Shown in pieces: positions 22,895 through 30,733 of a DNA stretch of 64,000 nt (the stretch's first letter is position 1; each line of letters begins with the position of its first letter). The notes beneath the pieces were generated by a model. The model did no database searches, was not told the origin of the DNA, and worked only from the letters and a program-made list of their open reading frames with translations. The DNA comes from Luteococcus sanguinis (lineage in GTDB: Bacteria; Actinomycetota; Actinomycetes; Propionibacteriales; Propionibacteriaceae), in contig NZ_BAAAKI010000012.1 of assembly GCF_039527675.1 (NCBI RefSeq), positions 1 through 64,000 on the forward strand, written 5' to 3'. The position numbers were made by a program, and so were the translations under genes.

Positions 22895-23881
22895 ATGGAA
22901 ACTAGCACCGCCGGCACCGCGGCCGGGCCCACCGTGGGTGAGACCGGGGAGTTCGAGCTGATCAGCCTCATCACCCGCGACCTGCCGCGGCCCCCAGCCG
23001 TCTCCGTCGGCGTGGGCGACGATGCGGCGGTCTACCTGGTCAATGGGTCTGCGGTGACCAGCACCGACCTGTTGGTCGAGGGCGTGCATTTCCGCCGGGA
23101 CTGGTCCTCTGCGCACGAGATCGGGCGCAAGGCCGTGGCCGTCAACGTCGCTGATCTGGAGGCGATGGGCGCCGTGCCCGTTGCCATGGTCGTCGCCTTC
23201 GGGGCGCCGGCCGACCTGCCCCTGCAGTGGGCCCGGGAGTTCAGCACCGGTCTGCGCGAAGAGGCCGCCACGGCAGGCATCGCCCTGGTGGGTGGCGACA
23301 CCACCCGCGCCGCCCAGGTGACCATCTCGGTCACCGTGACCGGCCAGACCGACGCTCTGGCGCCCGTGCTCCGTTCGGGCGCCCGCCCGGGACAGGTGGT
23401 CGCGATCCGCGGCAGGCTCGGCTGGGCACATGCGGGATTGGTGGCGCTCGGACGGGGCTTTCGCTCACCGCGCGCGGCCGTCGACTCGCAACGCTGCCCG
23501 CAGGTGGCCTACGGCGCCGGCCGGCAGGCCGTTGAGCACGGCGCGGGGGCCATGGTTGACGTCTCCGACGGACTGCTGGCCGACCTCGGTCACATCGCGC
23601 AAGCCAGCGGCGTCATGATCGACCTGGATCCGCAGCGCATACCGGTGGACGAGCCGGTGCAGGCCGTCGCCGCGGCCACCGGTCAGGACCCGCTCGCGAT
23701 GGTGCTGGCCGGGGGAGAGGACCACGCGCTGGCCGCCACCTTCGATCCTGACCGGGTGCCTGACGGCTGGAGGGTGCTTGGCGTCGTGCGGGAGACCGCC
23801 CAGCAGGAACGCGCCGGCGTGCTGGTCGGTGGGCGAGTCTGGGATGGTGCCGCCGGATGGGACCACTTTCCCCAGCGGTGA
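22895..23881 (+). CDS. thiL: Thiamine-monophosphate kinase
   Basis: ThiL phosphorylates thiamine monophosphate to the active cofactor thiamine diphosphate. The 328-residue PurM-like ATPase has GEFELISLITRDLP, VGVGDDAAVYLVNG (metal-binding aspartates), TSTDLLVEGVHFRRDW, GRKAVAVNVADLEAMGA, LVGGDTTRA, and the C-terminal MVDVSDGLLADLGHIAQASGV and LAGGEDHALAATF. Length and motifs are normal. It provides the cofactor used by phosphoketolase at the other end of the window, though nothing links their expression. Confidence 0.95.
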   Translation: METSTAGTAAGPTVGETGEFELISLITRDLPRPPAVSVGVGDDAAVYLVNGSAVTSTDLLVEGVHFRRDWSSAHEIGRKAVAVNVADLEAMGAVPVAMVVAFGAPADLPLQWAREFSTGLREEAATAGIALVGGDTTRAAQVTISVTVTGQTDALAPVLRSGARPGQVVAIRGRLGWAHAGLVALGRGFRSPRAAVDSQRCPQVAYGAGRQAVEHGAGAMVDVSDGLLADLGHIAQASGVMIDLDPQRIPVDEPVQAVAAATGQDPLAMVLAGGEDHALAATFDPDRVPDGWRVLGVVRETAQQERAGVLVGGRVWDGAAGWDHFPQR

Positions 23882-23903
23882 GTGGCTGAGCGCCTGCAGG
23901 CAC

Positions 23904-23930
23904 GCCCAGCCAGGCATGCCCAGCCAGGCA
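23904..23930. repeat. Tandem 13-bp direct repeat between thiL and ftsK
   Basis: GCCCAGCCAGGCA occurs at 23904-23916 and 23918-23930, one base apart. A GGCTGA-TCT-TCAGCC hairpin follows at 23945-23959 without a T-run. Function unknown. Confidence 0.8.
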
Positions 23931-24013
23931 CGCGCTGTGGGTCTGGCTGATCTTCAGCCGCGACCCCGCGTCGAGGCTGGGGGCTGGCCGGTGCATCAGT
24001 TACCCTGTGGGCC

Positions 24014-26518
24014 ATGGCGACCCGCGCGTCTTCCCCACCGCGGTCCCGTGGCAACGCCCCGTCCAGCAATGGTCGGGCGTCCAGTGGTTCGCGGTCGTCC
24101 GGAAGCAACAAGAATTCATCCACCCGCTCATCCAAGGCTGCGCAGGCTGCAACGCCGCGCCCGAATCCGCTCTTCCGGGGCATTGCCAGTGCATGGCGCG
24201 GCACCGCGCACCTGGTCGGTTCCGGCGCCCGAGCCGTCGGCGGGGGAGCCCGCGACCTCGAGCCCGAACTGCGGCGTGACGGCTCTGGGCTGGCGCTGAT
24301 CGCGCTGGGCATCCTGATCGCGGCGGGTTTCTGGTTCATGCTGCCCGGATGGGGCGGACGAGTGATCCGCGTCGGGGTCTCCACCATCTTCGGCTCGCTC
24401 AGCTACGCGCTGCCGTTGGCCTGTTTCTGGATGGCCTGGCGCACCCTGCGTCGCCCCCAGAACAATGGCGCGAGCGGCCGACAGGTCGTCGGTTGGGGCG
24501 CCCTGCTGCTCGGCGTCCTCGGCCTGGTCAACATCGCCCACGGGCTTCCGCGCCCCGGTGAGCCGGAGGCGCTGCGCGGCGCCGGCGGCGTGCTGGGTTA
24601 CATCTCGTCCAGCATCCTCGCCGACCTGCTCACGGTCTGGGTGGCCGTGCCGCTGCTCGTCCTGCTGATGCTGTTCGGCATCGTCGTCATCATCGGCATC
24701 CCCCTCTTCGAGATCGCCGACCGGGCCGCCGACGCTCGGGAGGCCGCCCAGGTGCGGCGCGCTCAGCGTCCGCGCCAGATCACCACCTACGGCGTCGACC
24801 AGGCCTACGACACCCCGATCGTCAAGGGTGCAGACGCCGACGACGAGGTCTTCGACGTCGAGGTGTGGGAACCGAGGGCGCTCACGAGCGCCTCGGTCGA
24901 ACCCACCCAGGACATTCTGCCGGAGACTGTTCAGGCTGGATCGAAGGAGCCGGTCACCGCGGGTATGGCTCCCGGGGTCGAGGCCCATGCGCCGCTCGAG
25001 GCGCCCGTCCACACCCCGATCCCGCAGCGGGTCGAGCAACTCCAGTTGTCGGGGGACGTGCAGTACACGCTGCCCGATTCCGAGCTGCTCAAGCCCGGCA
25101 CCGTGCCCAAGGCACGTTCCGAGGCCTCGGACGCCGTGGTCTCCCGACTGACCGAGGTGTTGAACCAGTTCGAGATCGATGCCCAGGTCACCGGCTACAC
25201 CCGTGGCCCGACGGTCACCCGCTACGAGGTCGAGCTCGGCAATGCCGTCAAGGTGGAGAAGGTCACCGCGCTCAGCAAGAACATCGCCTACGCCGTCGCC
25301 TCCCCGGACGTGCGCATCCTGTCCCCGATCCCCGGCAAGTCCGCGATCGGCATCGAGATCCCGAACCTCGACAAGGAGGTCGTCAGCCTGGGCGACGTCC
25401 TGCGCTCCAAGAAGGCCCGCAACGACCACCACCCGATGGTCGTCGGCTTGGGAAAGGACGTCGAGGGCGGCTTCGTGATCGCCAACATGGCGAAGATGCC
25501 CCACCTGCTCGTCGCCGGTGCCACCGGCTCGGGCAAGTCGTCATTCGTGAACTCGATGATCACCTCGATCATGATGCGCTCCACCCCGGACGAGGTGCGC
25601 ATGCTGCTGGTCGATCCCAAGCGCGTGGAGCTCACCAATTACGAGGGGATACCGCACCTGGTCACCCCGATCATCACCAACCCCAAGAAGGCCGCCGAGG
25701 CCCTCCAGTGGGTCTGCCGGGAGATGGACATGCGCTACGACGACCTGGCTGCCTTCGGCTTCCGCCACGTCGACGACTTCAACAAGGCCGTGCGTGCGGG
25801 CGAGGTCAAGCTGCCCGAAGGATCCGAGCGCAAGCTCTCCCCCTACCCCTACCTGTTGGTGGTCGTCGACGAGCTCGCCGACCTGATGATGGTCGCCCCG
25901 CGCGACGTCGAGGACTCCATCGTCCGGATCACCCAGCTGGCCCGTGCAGCGGGCATCCACCTGATCCTCGCCACCCAGCGTCCGTCCACGGACGTCGTGA
26001 CCGGCCTGATCAAGGCCAATGTGCCCTCCCGGCTCGCCTTCGCCACCTCATCGATGACCGACTCCCGCGTCATCCTGGACCAGCCGGGCGCCGAGAAGCT
26101 CGTCGGACAGGGTGACGGGCTCTTCCTCCCGATGGGTGCCGGCAAGCCGGTGCGCGTGCAGGGATCGTGGGTGACCGAGCACGAGATCCGTGAGGTCGTC
26201 AGCGTCATCAAGGAGCAGCTGCAGCCGCAGTACCGCGAGGACGTCACCGCCGCTGCGGGCCCCGCCAAGGTGGCCGAGGACATCGGCGACGACCTTGAGC
26301 TGGTTCTGGACGCAGCGCGTCTGGTGGTCGAGCTCCAGCTCGGCTCGACCTCGATGCTGCAGCGCAAGCTGCGAGTCGGCTTCGCCAAGGCCGGACGCCT
26401 GATGGACATCCTGGAGACCCGCGGAATCGTCGGCCCCTCCGAGGGTTCCAAGCCCCGCGACGTGCTGGTCAAGCCGGACGATCTCGAAGAGGTGCTGGTC
26501 AACCTCGCCCAGGGCTGA
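24014..26518 (+). CDS. ftsK: DNA translocase FtsK/SpoIIIE
   Basis: FtsK pumps chromosomal DNA at the division septum so that dimers are resolved and segregated. The 834-residue protein has a low-complexity Ser/Arg-rich N-terminus (residues 1-40), four hydrophobic helices between about 90 and 235, and a variable linker. The RecA-like motor follows: Walker A VAGATGSGKSSFVNS near 497-511, VDPKRVELTNYEGIPHLVTPIIT, LLVVVDELADLMM (Walker B), RAAGIHLILATQRPS, and the C-terminal gamma winged helix STSMLQRKLRVGFAKAGRLMDILETRG. The length is typical. The GC-rich linker (about 275-360) contains no obvious recruitment motif. Confidence 0.97.
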   Translation: MATRASSPPRSRGNAPSSNGRASSGSRSSGSNKNSSTRSSKAAQAATPRPNPLFRGIASAWRGTAHLVGSGARAVGGGARDLEPELRRDGSGLALIALGILIAAGFWFMLPGWGGRVIRVGVSTIFGSLSYALPLACFWMAWRTLRRPQNNGASGRQVVGWGALLLGVLGLVNIAHGLPRPGEPEALRGAGGVLGYISSSILADLLTVWVAVPLLVLLMLFGIVVIIGIPLFEIADRAADAREAAQVRRAQRPRQITTYGVDQAYDTPIVKGADADDEVFDVEVWEPRALTSASVEPTQDILPETVQAGSKEPVTAGMAPGVEAHAPLEAPVHTPIPQRVEQLQLSGDVQYTLPDSELLKPGTVPKARSEASDAVVSRLTEVLNQFEIDAQVTGYTRGPTVTRYEVELGNAVKVEKVTALSKNIAYAVASPDVRILSPIPGKSAIGIEIPNLDKEVVSLGDVLRSKKARNDHHPMVVGLGKDVEGGFVIANMAKMPHLLVAGATGSGKSSFVNSMITSIMMRSTPDEVRMLLVDPKRVELTNYEGIPHLVTPIITNPKKAAEALQWVCREMDMRYDDLAAFGFRHVDDFNKAVRAGEVKLPEGSERKLSPYPYLLVVVDELADLMMVAPRDVEDSIVRITQLARAAGIHLILATQRPSTDVVTGLIKANVPSRLAFATSSMTDSRVILDQPGAEKLVGQGDGLFLPMGAGKPVRVQGSWVTEHEIREVVSVIKEQLQPQYREDVTAAAGPAKVAEDIGDDLELVLDAARLVVELQLGSTSMLQRKLRVGFAKAGRLMDILETRGIVGPSEGSKPRDVLVKPDDLEEVLVNLAQG

Positions 26519-26663
26519 GCCGACACGCCCGGCACCGGTGAGAGCCTCCCACCAGGGCTGGGGGTGGACGACTGCTTTGTTGTCGTCGGCCTGTGGGCAG
26601 CCGGTGAATGCCGCCGCCGGCGCGTGCGGGTGGATGGGGGACCGTCAGCGATACTGGAGGCCT

Positions 26664-28103
26664 ATGAGCGACACCACCACGCAGACCCACCTGACCTCCG
26701 TCCACCTCGTCAGCCTGGGTTGCGCCCGCAACGAGACCGACTCCGAGGAACTCGCCGCCCGGCTTGAGGCCGGCGGCTTCCGCCTGGTCGACGAACCCGA
26801 TCAGGCCGACGCCGTGATGGTGAACACCTGCGGCTTCATCGAGCAGGCCAAGAAGGACTCCGTCGACACGTTGATGGCCGCCGCCGACTTGAAGGGGGAC
26901 GGCAAGGTCAAGGCCGTCGTCGCCGTCGGGTGCATGGCCGAGCGCTACGGCCGGGAACTCGCCGAGACGATGCCGGAGGCCGATGCCGTGCTCGGCTTCG
27001 ACCAGTACGCTGACATCTCCGAGCGCCTCAACGCGATCCTTCACGGCCAGAAGGTGATTTCCCACGTCCCGCGCGACCGTCGCACACTGCTGCCCGTCTC
27101 GCCCGTGCAGCGCCGCGAAGCCGCGGCCTCGGTGTCCGTCCCCGGGCACCACACGGAGCTGCCAGCGGGAATCGCCCCGGCCAGCGGACCGCGCGTGCTG
27201 CGCAGGCGCCTGGACCACTCGCCGTCCGCGCCGCTGAAGCTCGCCTCCGGCTGCGACCGGCGCTGCGCCTTCTGCGCGATTCCCTCCTTCCGCGGCAGCT
27301 ACCTCTCCCGTCCGATCGACGAGGTGGTCGCCGAGGCCCAGTGGCTGGTCACGCAGGGCGTCAAGGAGGCCTTCCTGGTCAGCGAGAACTCCTCGTCCTA
27401 CGGCAAGGACCTGGGTGACCTGCGCCTGCTGGAAAAGCTGCTGGGCGAGTTGGCGACGGTGGACGGGCTGGACTGGGTCCGAGTGAGCTACCTGCAGCCG
27501 GCCGAGATGCGTCCCTCCCTGATCGACGCCATGATCGGCACCGACAAGGTGGTTCCCTACTTCGACCTGTCCTTCCAGCACGCGTCGGGCCCCCTGCTGC
27601 GGCGGATGCGTCGCTTCGGCGACGCTGACAGCTTCCTCGCCCTGCTCGACCAGGTGCGCGCCGCAGCACCCCAGGCCGGCATCCGGTCCAATGTCATCGT
27701 CGGTTTCCCGGGCGAGACCGAACAGGACGTGCAGGTGCTCAAGGACTTCCTGATGGCCGCTAGCCTGGACGTCACCGGCGTCTTCGGGTACTCCGACGAG
27801 GAAGGCACTGAGGCCGCCACGCTGGACGGGCACCTGGACGAGGACGAGGTGGAGGCACGCCGACAGGAAGTCACCGACCTGGTCACCGAGCTGTGCGACC
27901 AGCGCGCCGAGGAGCGCGTGGGGGACATGGTGCGGGTGCTGGTCGAGTCGGTGGCAGGTGGCGAGGTCGTTGGACGTGCTGCCCACCAGGGCCCCGAGGT
28001 CGACGGCTGCACCACCCTGATCGGCTCGCACGCCGCGGTGGGTGACTTCGTCGATGCGGTGGTCACGCACAGCGACGGCGTCGACCTGGTCGCGCGGGCC
28101 TGA
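26664..28103 (+). CDS. rimO: Ribosomal protein S12 methylthiotransferase
   Basis: RimO adds a methylthio group to an aspartate of ribosomal protein S12, using two iron-sulfur clusters and SAM. The 479-residue protein has the UPF0004 N-terminal domain (VHLVSLGCARNETDSEELAA, MVNTCGFIEQAKKDSVD, AVGCMAERYG), the radical-SAM cluster site ASGCDRRCAFCAIPSFRGSY (C-x3-C-x2-C), and a C-terminal TRAM domain (VLVESVAGGEVVGR). An insert between these domains (about residues 130-190) is usual in actinobacteria. GGAGG precedes ATG 26664. It is upstream of pgsA-cinA-clgR, as in related genomes. Confidence 0.96.
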   Translation: MSDTTTQTHLTSVHLVSLGCARNETDSEELAARLEAGGFRLVDEPDQADAVMVNTCGFIEQAKKDSVDTLMAAADLKGDGKVKAVVAVGCMAERYGRELAETMPEADAVLGFDQYADISERLNAILHGQKVISHVPRDRRTLLPVSPVQRREAAASVSVPGHHTELPAGIAPASGPRVLRRRLDHSPSAPLKLASGCDRRCAFCAIPSFRGSYLSRPIDEVVAEAQWLVTQGVKEAFLVSENSSSYGKDLGDLRLLEKLLGELATVDGLDWVRVSYLQPAEMRPSLIDAMIGTDKVVPYFDLSFQHASGPLLRRMRRFGDADSFLALLDQVRAAAPQAGIRSNVIVGFPGETEQDVQVLKDFLMAASLDVTGVFGYSDEEGTEAATLDGHLDEDEVEARRQEVTDLVTELCDQRAEERVGDMVRVLVESVAGGEVVGRAAHQGPEVDGCTTLIGSHAAVGDFVDAVVTHSDGVDLVARA

Positions 28104-28167
28104 GCGCGCCACGCGACCGGCCGGTGCGACGCGGCTAGGGTGGTCTCACCCCGCGACGAGGAGAACG

Positions 28168-28776
28168 ATGACTGCCCAGGACGCGACCCCCAGCCAGTGG
28201 AATGTCCCCAACGTGCTCACCGCCGTGCGCATGGTGCTGGTGCCTGTGTTCGCCTGGATGTTGCTGAGCCATCCGCACGAGATGGATTGGCGCATCTGGA
28301 CCACCGTCGTGTTCTGCATCGCCATGGCCACCGACTTCGTGGACGGGAAGATCGCCCGCAAGTACAACCTGGTCACCAACTTCGGCAAGCTGTGGGACCC
28401 GATAGCCGACAAGGCGCTGACCGGAATGGCCTTCATCGGGCTGTCGATCCTCGGGGAACTGCAGTGGTGGGTGACGATCATCATCCTTGTCCGCGAATGG
28501 GGCATCACGATCCTGCGCTGGGCGATCATGAAGTACGGCATCATGGCCGCCAACCGGGGAGGCAAGCTCAAGACCTTCGTGCAGGCACTCGCGCTGGTGC
28601 TCTACCTGCTGTGGCTGCCGCACCTGCCGACGCCGGTCCAGTGGATTGCTTGGGCACTGATGGCCGCCGCCTTCGTGTTGACGGTGGTGACGGGCCTGGA
28701 CTACCTGCGTGAGGCTGCCAAACTCCGCCGGGAGGCCCTTTCGCGTTGGGCTGCCGAGGGCCGCGAGGCGAAGTGA
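28168..28776 (+). CDS. pgsA: CDP-diacylglycerol--glycerol-3-phosphate 3-phosphatidyltransferase
   Basis: PgsA makes phosphatidylglycerol phosphate in the membrane. The 202-residue protein contains the full CDP-alcohol phosphatidyltransferase signature D-x2-DG-x2-AR-x8-G-x3-D-x3-D: DFVDGKIARKYN, then G, WDPIADKALTG. It has about five transmembrane helices, beginning at NVLTAVRMVLVPVFAWMLL. GAGGAG precedes ATG 28168. Its stop overlaps the cinA GTG start as GTGA. The choice of PgsA over a related phosphatidylinositol-phosphate synthase rests on the cinA-clgR neighbourhood and motif details. Confidence 0.93.
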   Translation: MTAQDATPSQWNVPNVLTAVRMVLVPVFAWMLLSHPHEMDWRIWTTVVFCIAMATDFVDGKIARKYNLVTNFGKLWDPIADKALTGMAFIGLSILGELQWWVTIIILVREWGITILRWAIMKYGIMAANRGGKLKTFVQALALVLYLLWLPHLPTPVQWIAWALMAAAFVLTVVTGLDYLREAAKLRREALSRWAAEGREAK

Positions 28777-29312
28777 CCCAGCAGGCCGAAGAACTCGTCC
28801 ACCTGCTCGCGCAGCGCCACCAGACCATCGGCACCTGCGAGTCGCTGACCGCCGGCATGGTCTGTGCCGCGATCACCGACGTCCCGGGGGCATCGGCTGT
28901 CTTCCGGGGCGGTCTGGTCACCTACGCCAGTGATCTGAAGCACTCCTTGGCCGGAGTGGATGCCGGCTGGATCGCCCAGCATGGCGTCATCAATGCCGAG
29001 ACCGCCCGGCAGATGGCAATCGGCGCTCGCGCCGTGCTGGGCACGGACTGGGCGGTGGCCTGCACCGGAGTGGCCGGTCCGAGCAGCCAGGACGGTGCCG
29101 ACCCCGGCACCGTCTGGATCGCGGTGGCTGGCCCGGAGGCCGTGGCCGTTCGAGGATTGAACTTGTTTGGTGACCGCGCCGAGGTCCGGCGCGCGAGTGT
29201 TGCGAACTGCATCGACTTCGTGTCAGCTGTTTGTGTCGACTTCCCAAGCGGACCCCGCGAACCCCCCAGTGGGGCCGATCTGGGGAGAATGGCCAGAAAT
29301 TCGCACCCTTAG
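28773..29312 (+). CDS. cinA: CinA family nicotinamide-nucleotide amidohydrolase
   Basis: The 179-residue protein is the C-terminal CinA (PncC) domain alone: TIGTCESLTAGMVCAAITDVPGAS, FRGGLVTYASDLKHSLAGV, GVINAETARQMAIGARAVLGTDW, ACTGVAGPSSQDGADPGTVWIAV. This domain deamidates nicotinamide mononucleotide in NAD recycling; the N-terminal pyrophosphatase domain of long CinA is absent, as is usual here. The start is GTG 28773, overlapping the pgsA stop by four bases. The C-terminal 20 residues after FPSGPREPP look disordered. Confidence 0.93.
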   Translation: MTQQAEELVHLLAQRHQTIGTCESLTAGMVCAAITDVPGASAVFRGGLVTYASDLKHSLAGVDAGWIAQHGVINAETARQMAIGARAVLGTDWAVACTGVAGPSSQDGADPGTVWIAVAGPEAVAVRGLNLFGDRAEVRRASVANCIDFVSAVCVDFPSGPREPPSGADLGRMARNSHP

Positions 29313-29430
29313 GGGTGGAAATCCTGACCTTTGACTGAACTCGGCCACCGCTGAGGGAATTGATCCACCATCTTTGGTCGTTGAGAGTGTGTCCCCTGCC
29401 ACCGGGCGGGCCTATGGAAAGTTGGGCAAC

Positions 29431-29700
29431 ATGAAGCCAGTGCTGGTTCGAGAGGTCTTGGGTGAGACCCTACGCGAGCAGCGCTTCGAGCAGGGACGCA
29501 CACTGCGCGAGGTGTCCATGGCGGCGCGGGTGAGTCTGGGTTACCTTTCCGAGGTCGAGCGGGGCCAGAAGGAGGCCTCCAGCGAGCTGCTGGCCTCGAT
29601 CTGCGGAGCACTTGGCGTGCCGCTGTCCTTCGTCCTTCGCCGGGTCAGTGAGAAGCTGGCCGAGGCCGAACTGCGTCGGATGGCACTCAGCGTCGCCTGA
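29431..29700 (+). CDS. clgR: XRE family transcriptional regulator ClgR
   Basis: The 89-residue protein is a Cro/CI-type helix-turn-helix: LGETLREQRFEQGRTLREVSMAARVSLGYLSEVERGQKEASSELL, followed by LLASICGALGVPLSFVLRRVSEKL. It matches ClgR, the activator of Clp protease and stress genes in actinobacteria, both in sequence and in its position after pgsA-cinA. The tail ends LRRMALSVA; in Streptomyces and Corynebacterium a small-hydrophobic C-terminus serves as a Clp degradation signal, and the same may hold here. A terminator follows at 29765. Confidence 0.93.
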   Translation: MKPVLVREVLGETLREQRFEQGRTLREVSMAARVSLGYLSEVERGQKEASSELLASICGALGVPLSFVLRRVSEKLAEAELRRMALSVA

Positions 29701-29764
29701 CTTGTCGCACGGCGTCACACTCCGGTGTCACTTTCCACGAGACATCCGCACCCACCAAGACCTC

Positions 29765-29792
29765 GAAGCCTCGGGCGCAGGCCCGGGGCTTC
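29765..29792. terminator. Terminator after clgR
   Basis: GAAGCCTCGGGC pairs with GCCCGGGGCTTC (one T-G wobble) around a GCAG loop. It lies between clgR and the convergent DeoR-type gene. Confidence 0.85.
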
Positions 29793-29836
29793 TGTGCGTC
29801 CTCGTCCGGCTGAGCGGTGACCCTTGCCGGTCCGGC

Positions 29837-30643
29837 TCAGTCGTCCCCTGCCGGAACTGGGACGACGAGGACCGGCACCCCCGCGCTGCGGATGCGGGCC
29901 AGTTCCGCGGCGTCCGCGCTGGAGTCGGTGACCAACAGGTCCACTTCGCTCAGGTCGGCGAGCTTGGCCAGGGTCACCATCCCCACCTTGGAGCCGTCCA
30001 CGACCGCGATGACGCGTTGCGCGCGCTCCACCATGGTGTGGTTCGTCGCGGCCTCCGTCTCGTCATGTGTGGTGAGGCCACCTGCCAGGCTCACGCCGTC
30101 TGAGCCGATGATGGCGGTGCCGACGTTGATCTGGCGCAGGGTCGACTCGGTGAGGCTTCCCACCAGTTCGAGGGAGTTGGGTCGCAACACACCGCCGGCA
30201 ATGAGCACCCGCGCTTGGCCCTGGTTGGCTGCCTCCAGCGCGATGGAGACCGAGTTCGTCACGATCGTCAGGTCGTGGCGATGGTGCAGCGCCCGCAACA
30301 CCTCCGTCGTGGTGGTGCCGCCGGTCAGAGCGATGGCGTGCCGGCCGCTGGGCAACTGGGCCACGGCCTCCAGCGCGATGGCGTGCTTGGCCCGCCGGTG
30401 CCGGGCATCGCGGAGGCGGACGGGGAGCTCTGCACCCCCGCCCACGGCACGGACGCCGCCGTGGGTGCGGGTGAGCAGGCCCTGGTCGGCCAGCGCAGCC
30501 ACGTCCCGGCGGATCGTCGCAGGCGACGCGCCCAGGATGGTCGCCAGTTCGCTCAGCTGCATCTGCTGCCGCTCGGCCAGCGCGGCCAGCAGGGCAACCA
30601 GTCGTTCCGACCGTTTCGTGGACGGGCTGGCCTCGGACTGCAT
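29837..30643 (-). CDS. DeoR/GlpR family transcriptional regulator
   Basis: The 268-residue repressor has an N-terminal DeoR winged helix (RLVALLAALAERQQMQLSELATILGASPATIRRDVAALADQGLL) with the typical TRTHGGVR wing. The C-terminal sugar-phosphate isomerase-like domain follows: IALTGGTTTTEVLRAL, VTNSVSIALEAANQ, GGVLRPNSLELVG, AIIGSDGVSLAGGLTTHDETEAATNH, VVDGSKVG. Such repressors respond to phosphorylated sugars. No sugar operon is adjacent, so the target cannot be named. It follows lhr on the same strand with a 90-base gap. Confidence 0.93.
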   Translation of the reverse strand: MQSEASPSTKRSERLVALLAALAERQQMQLSELATILGASPATIRRDVAALADQGLLTRTHGGVRAVGGGAELPVRLRDARHRRAKHAIALEAVAQLPSGRHAIALTGGTTTTEVLRALHHRHDLTIVTNSVSIALEAANQGQARVLIAGGVLRPNSLELVGSLTESTLRQINVGTAIIGSDGVSLAGGLTTHDETEAATNHTMVERAQRVIAVVDGSKVGMVTLAKLADLSEVDLLVTDSSADAAELARIRSAGVPVLVVPVPAGDD

Positions 30644-30733
30644 GCGCGGACCCCGATCAGGTGAGTGCGCACTTTGCGGTGATCGCTGCGCATTCGGACG
30701 ATGTTGTGCTCAGCGTAGTGGCGCGGGAGCCGC

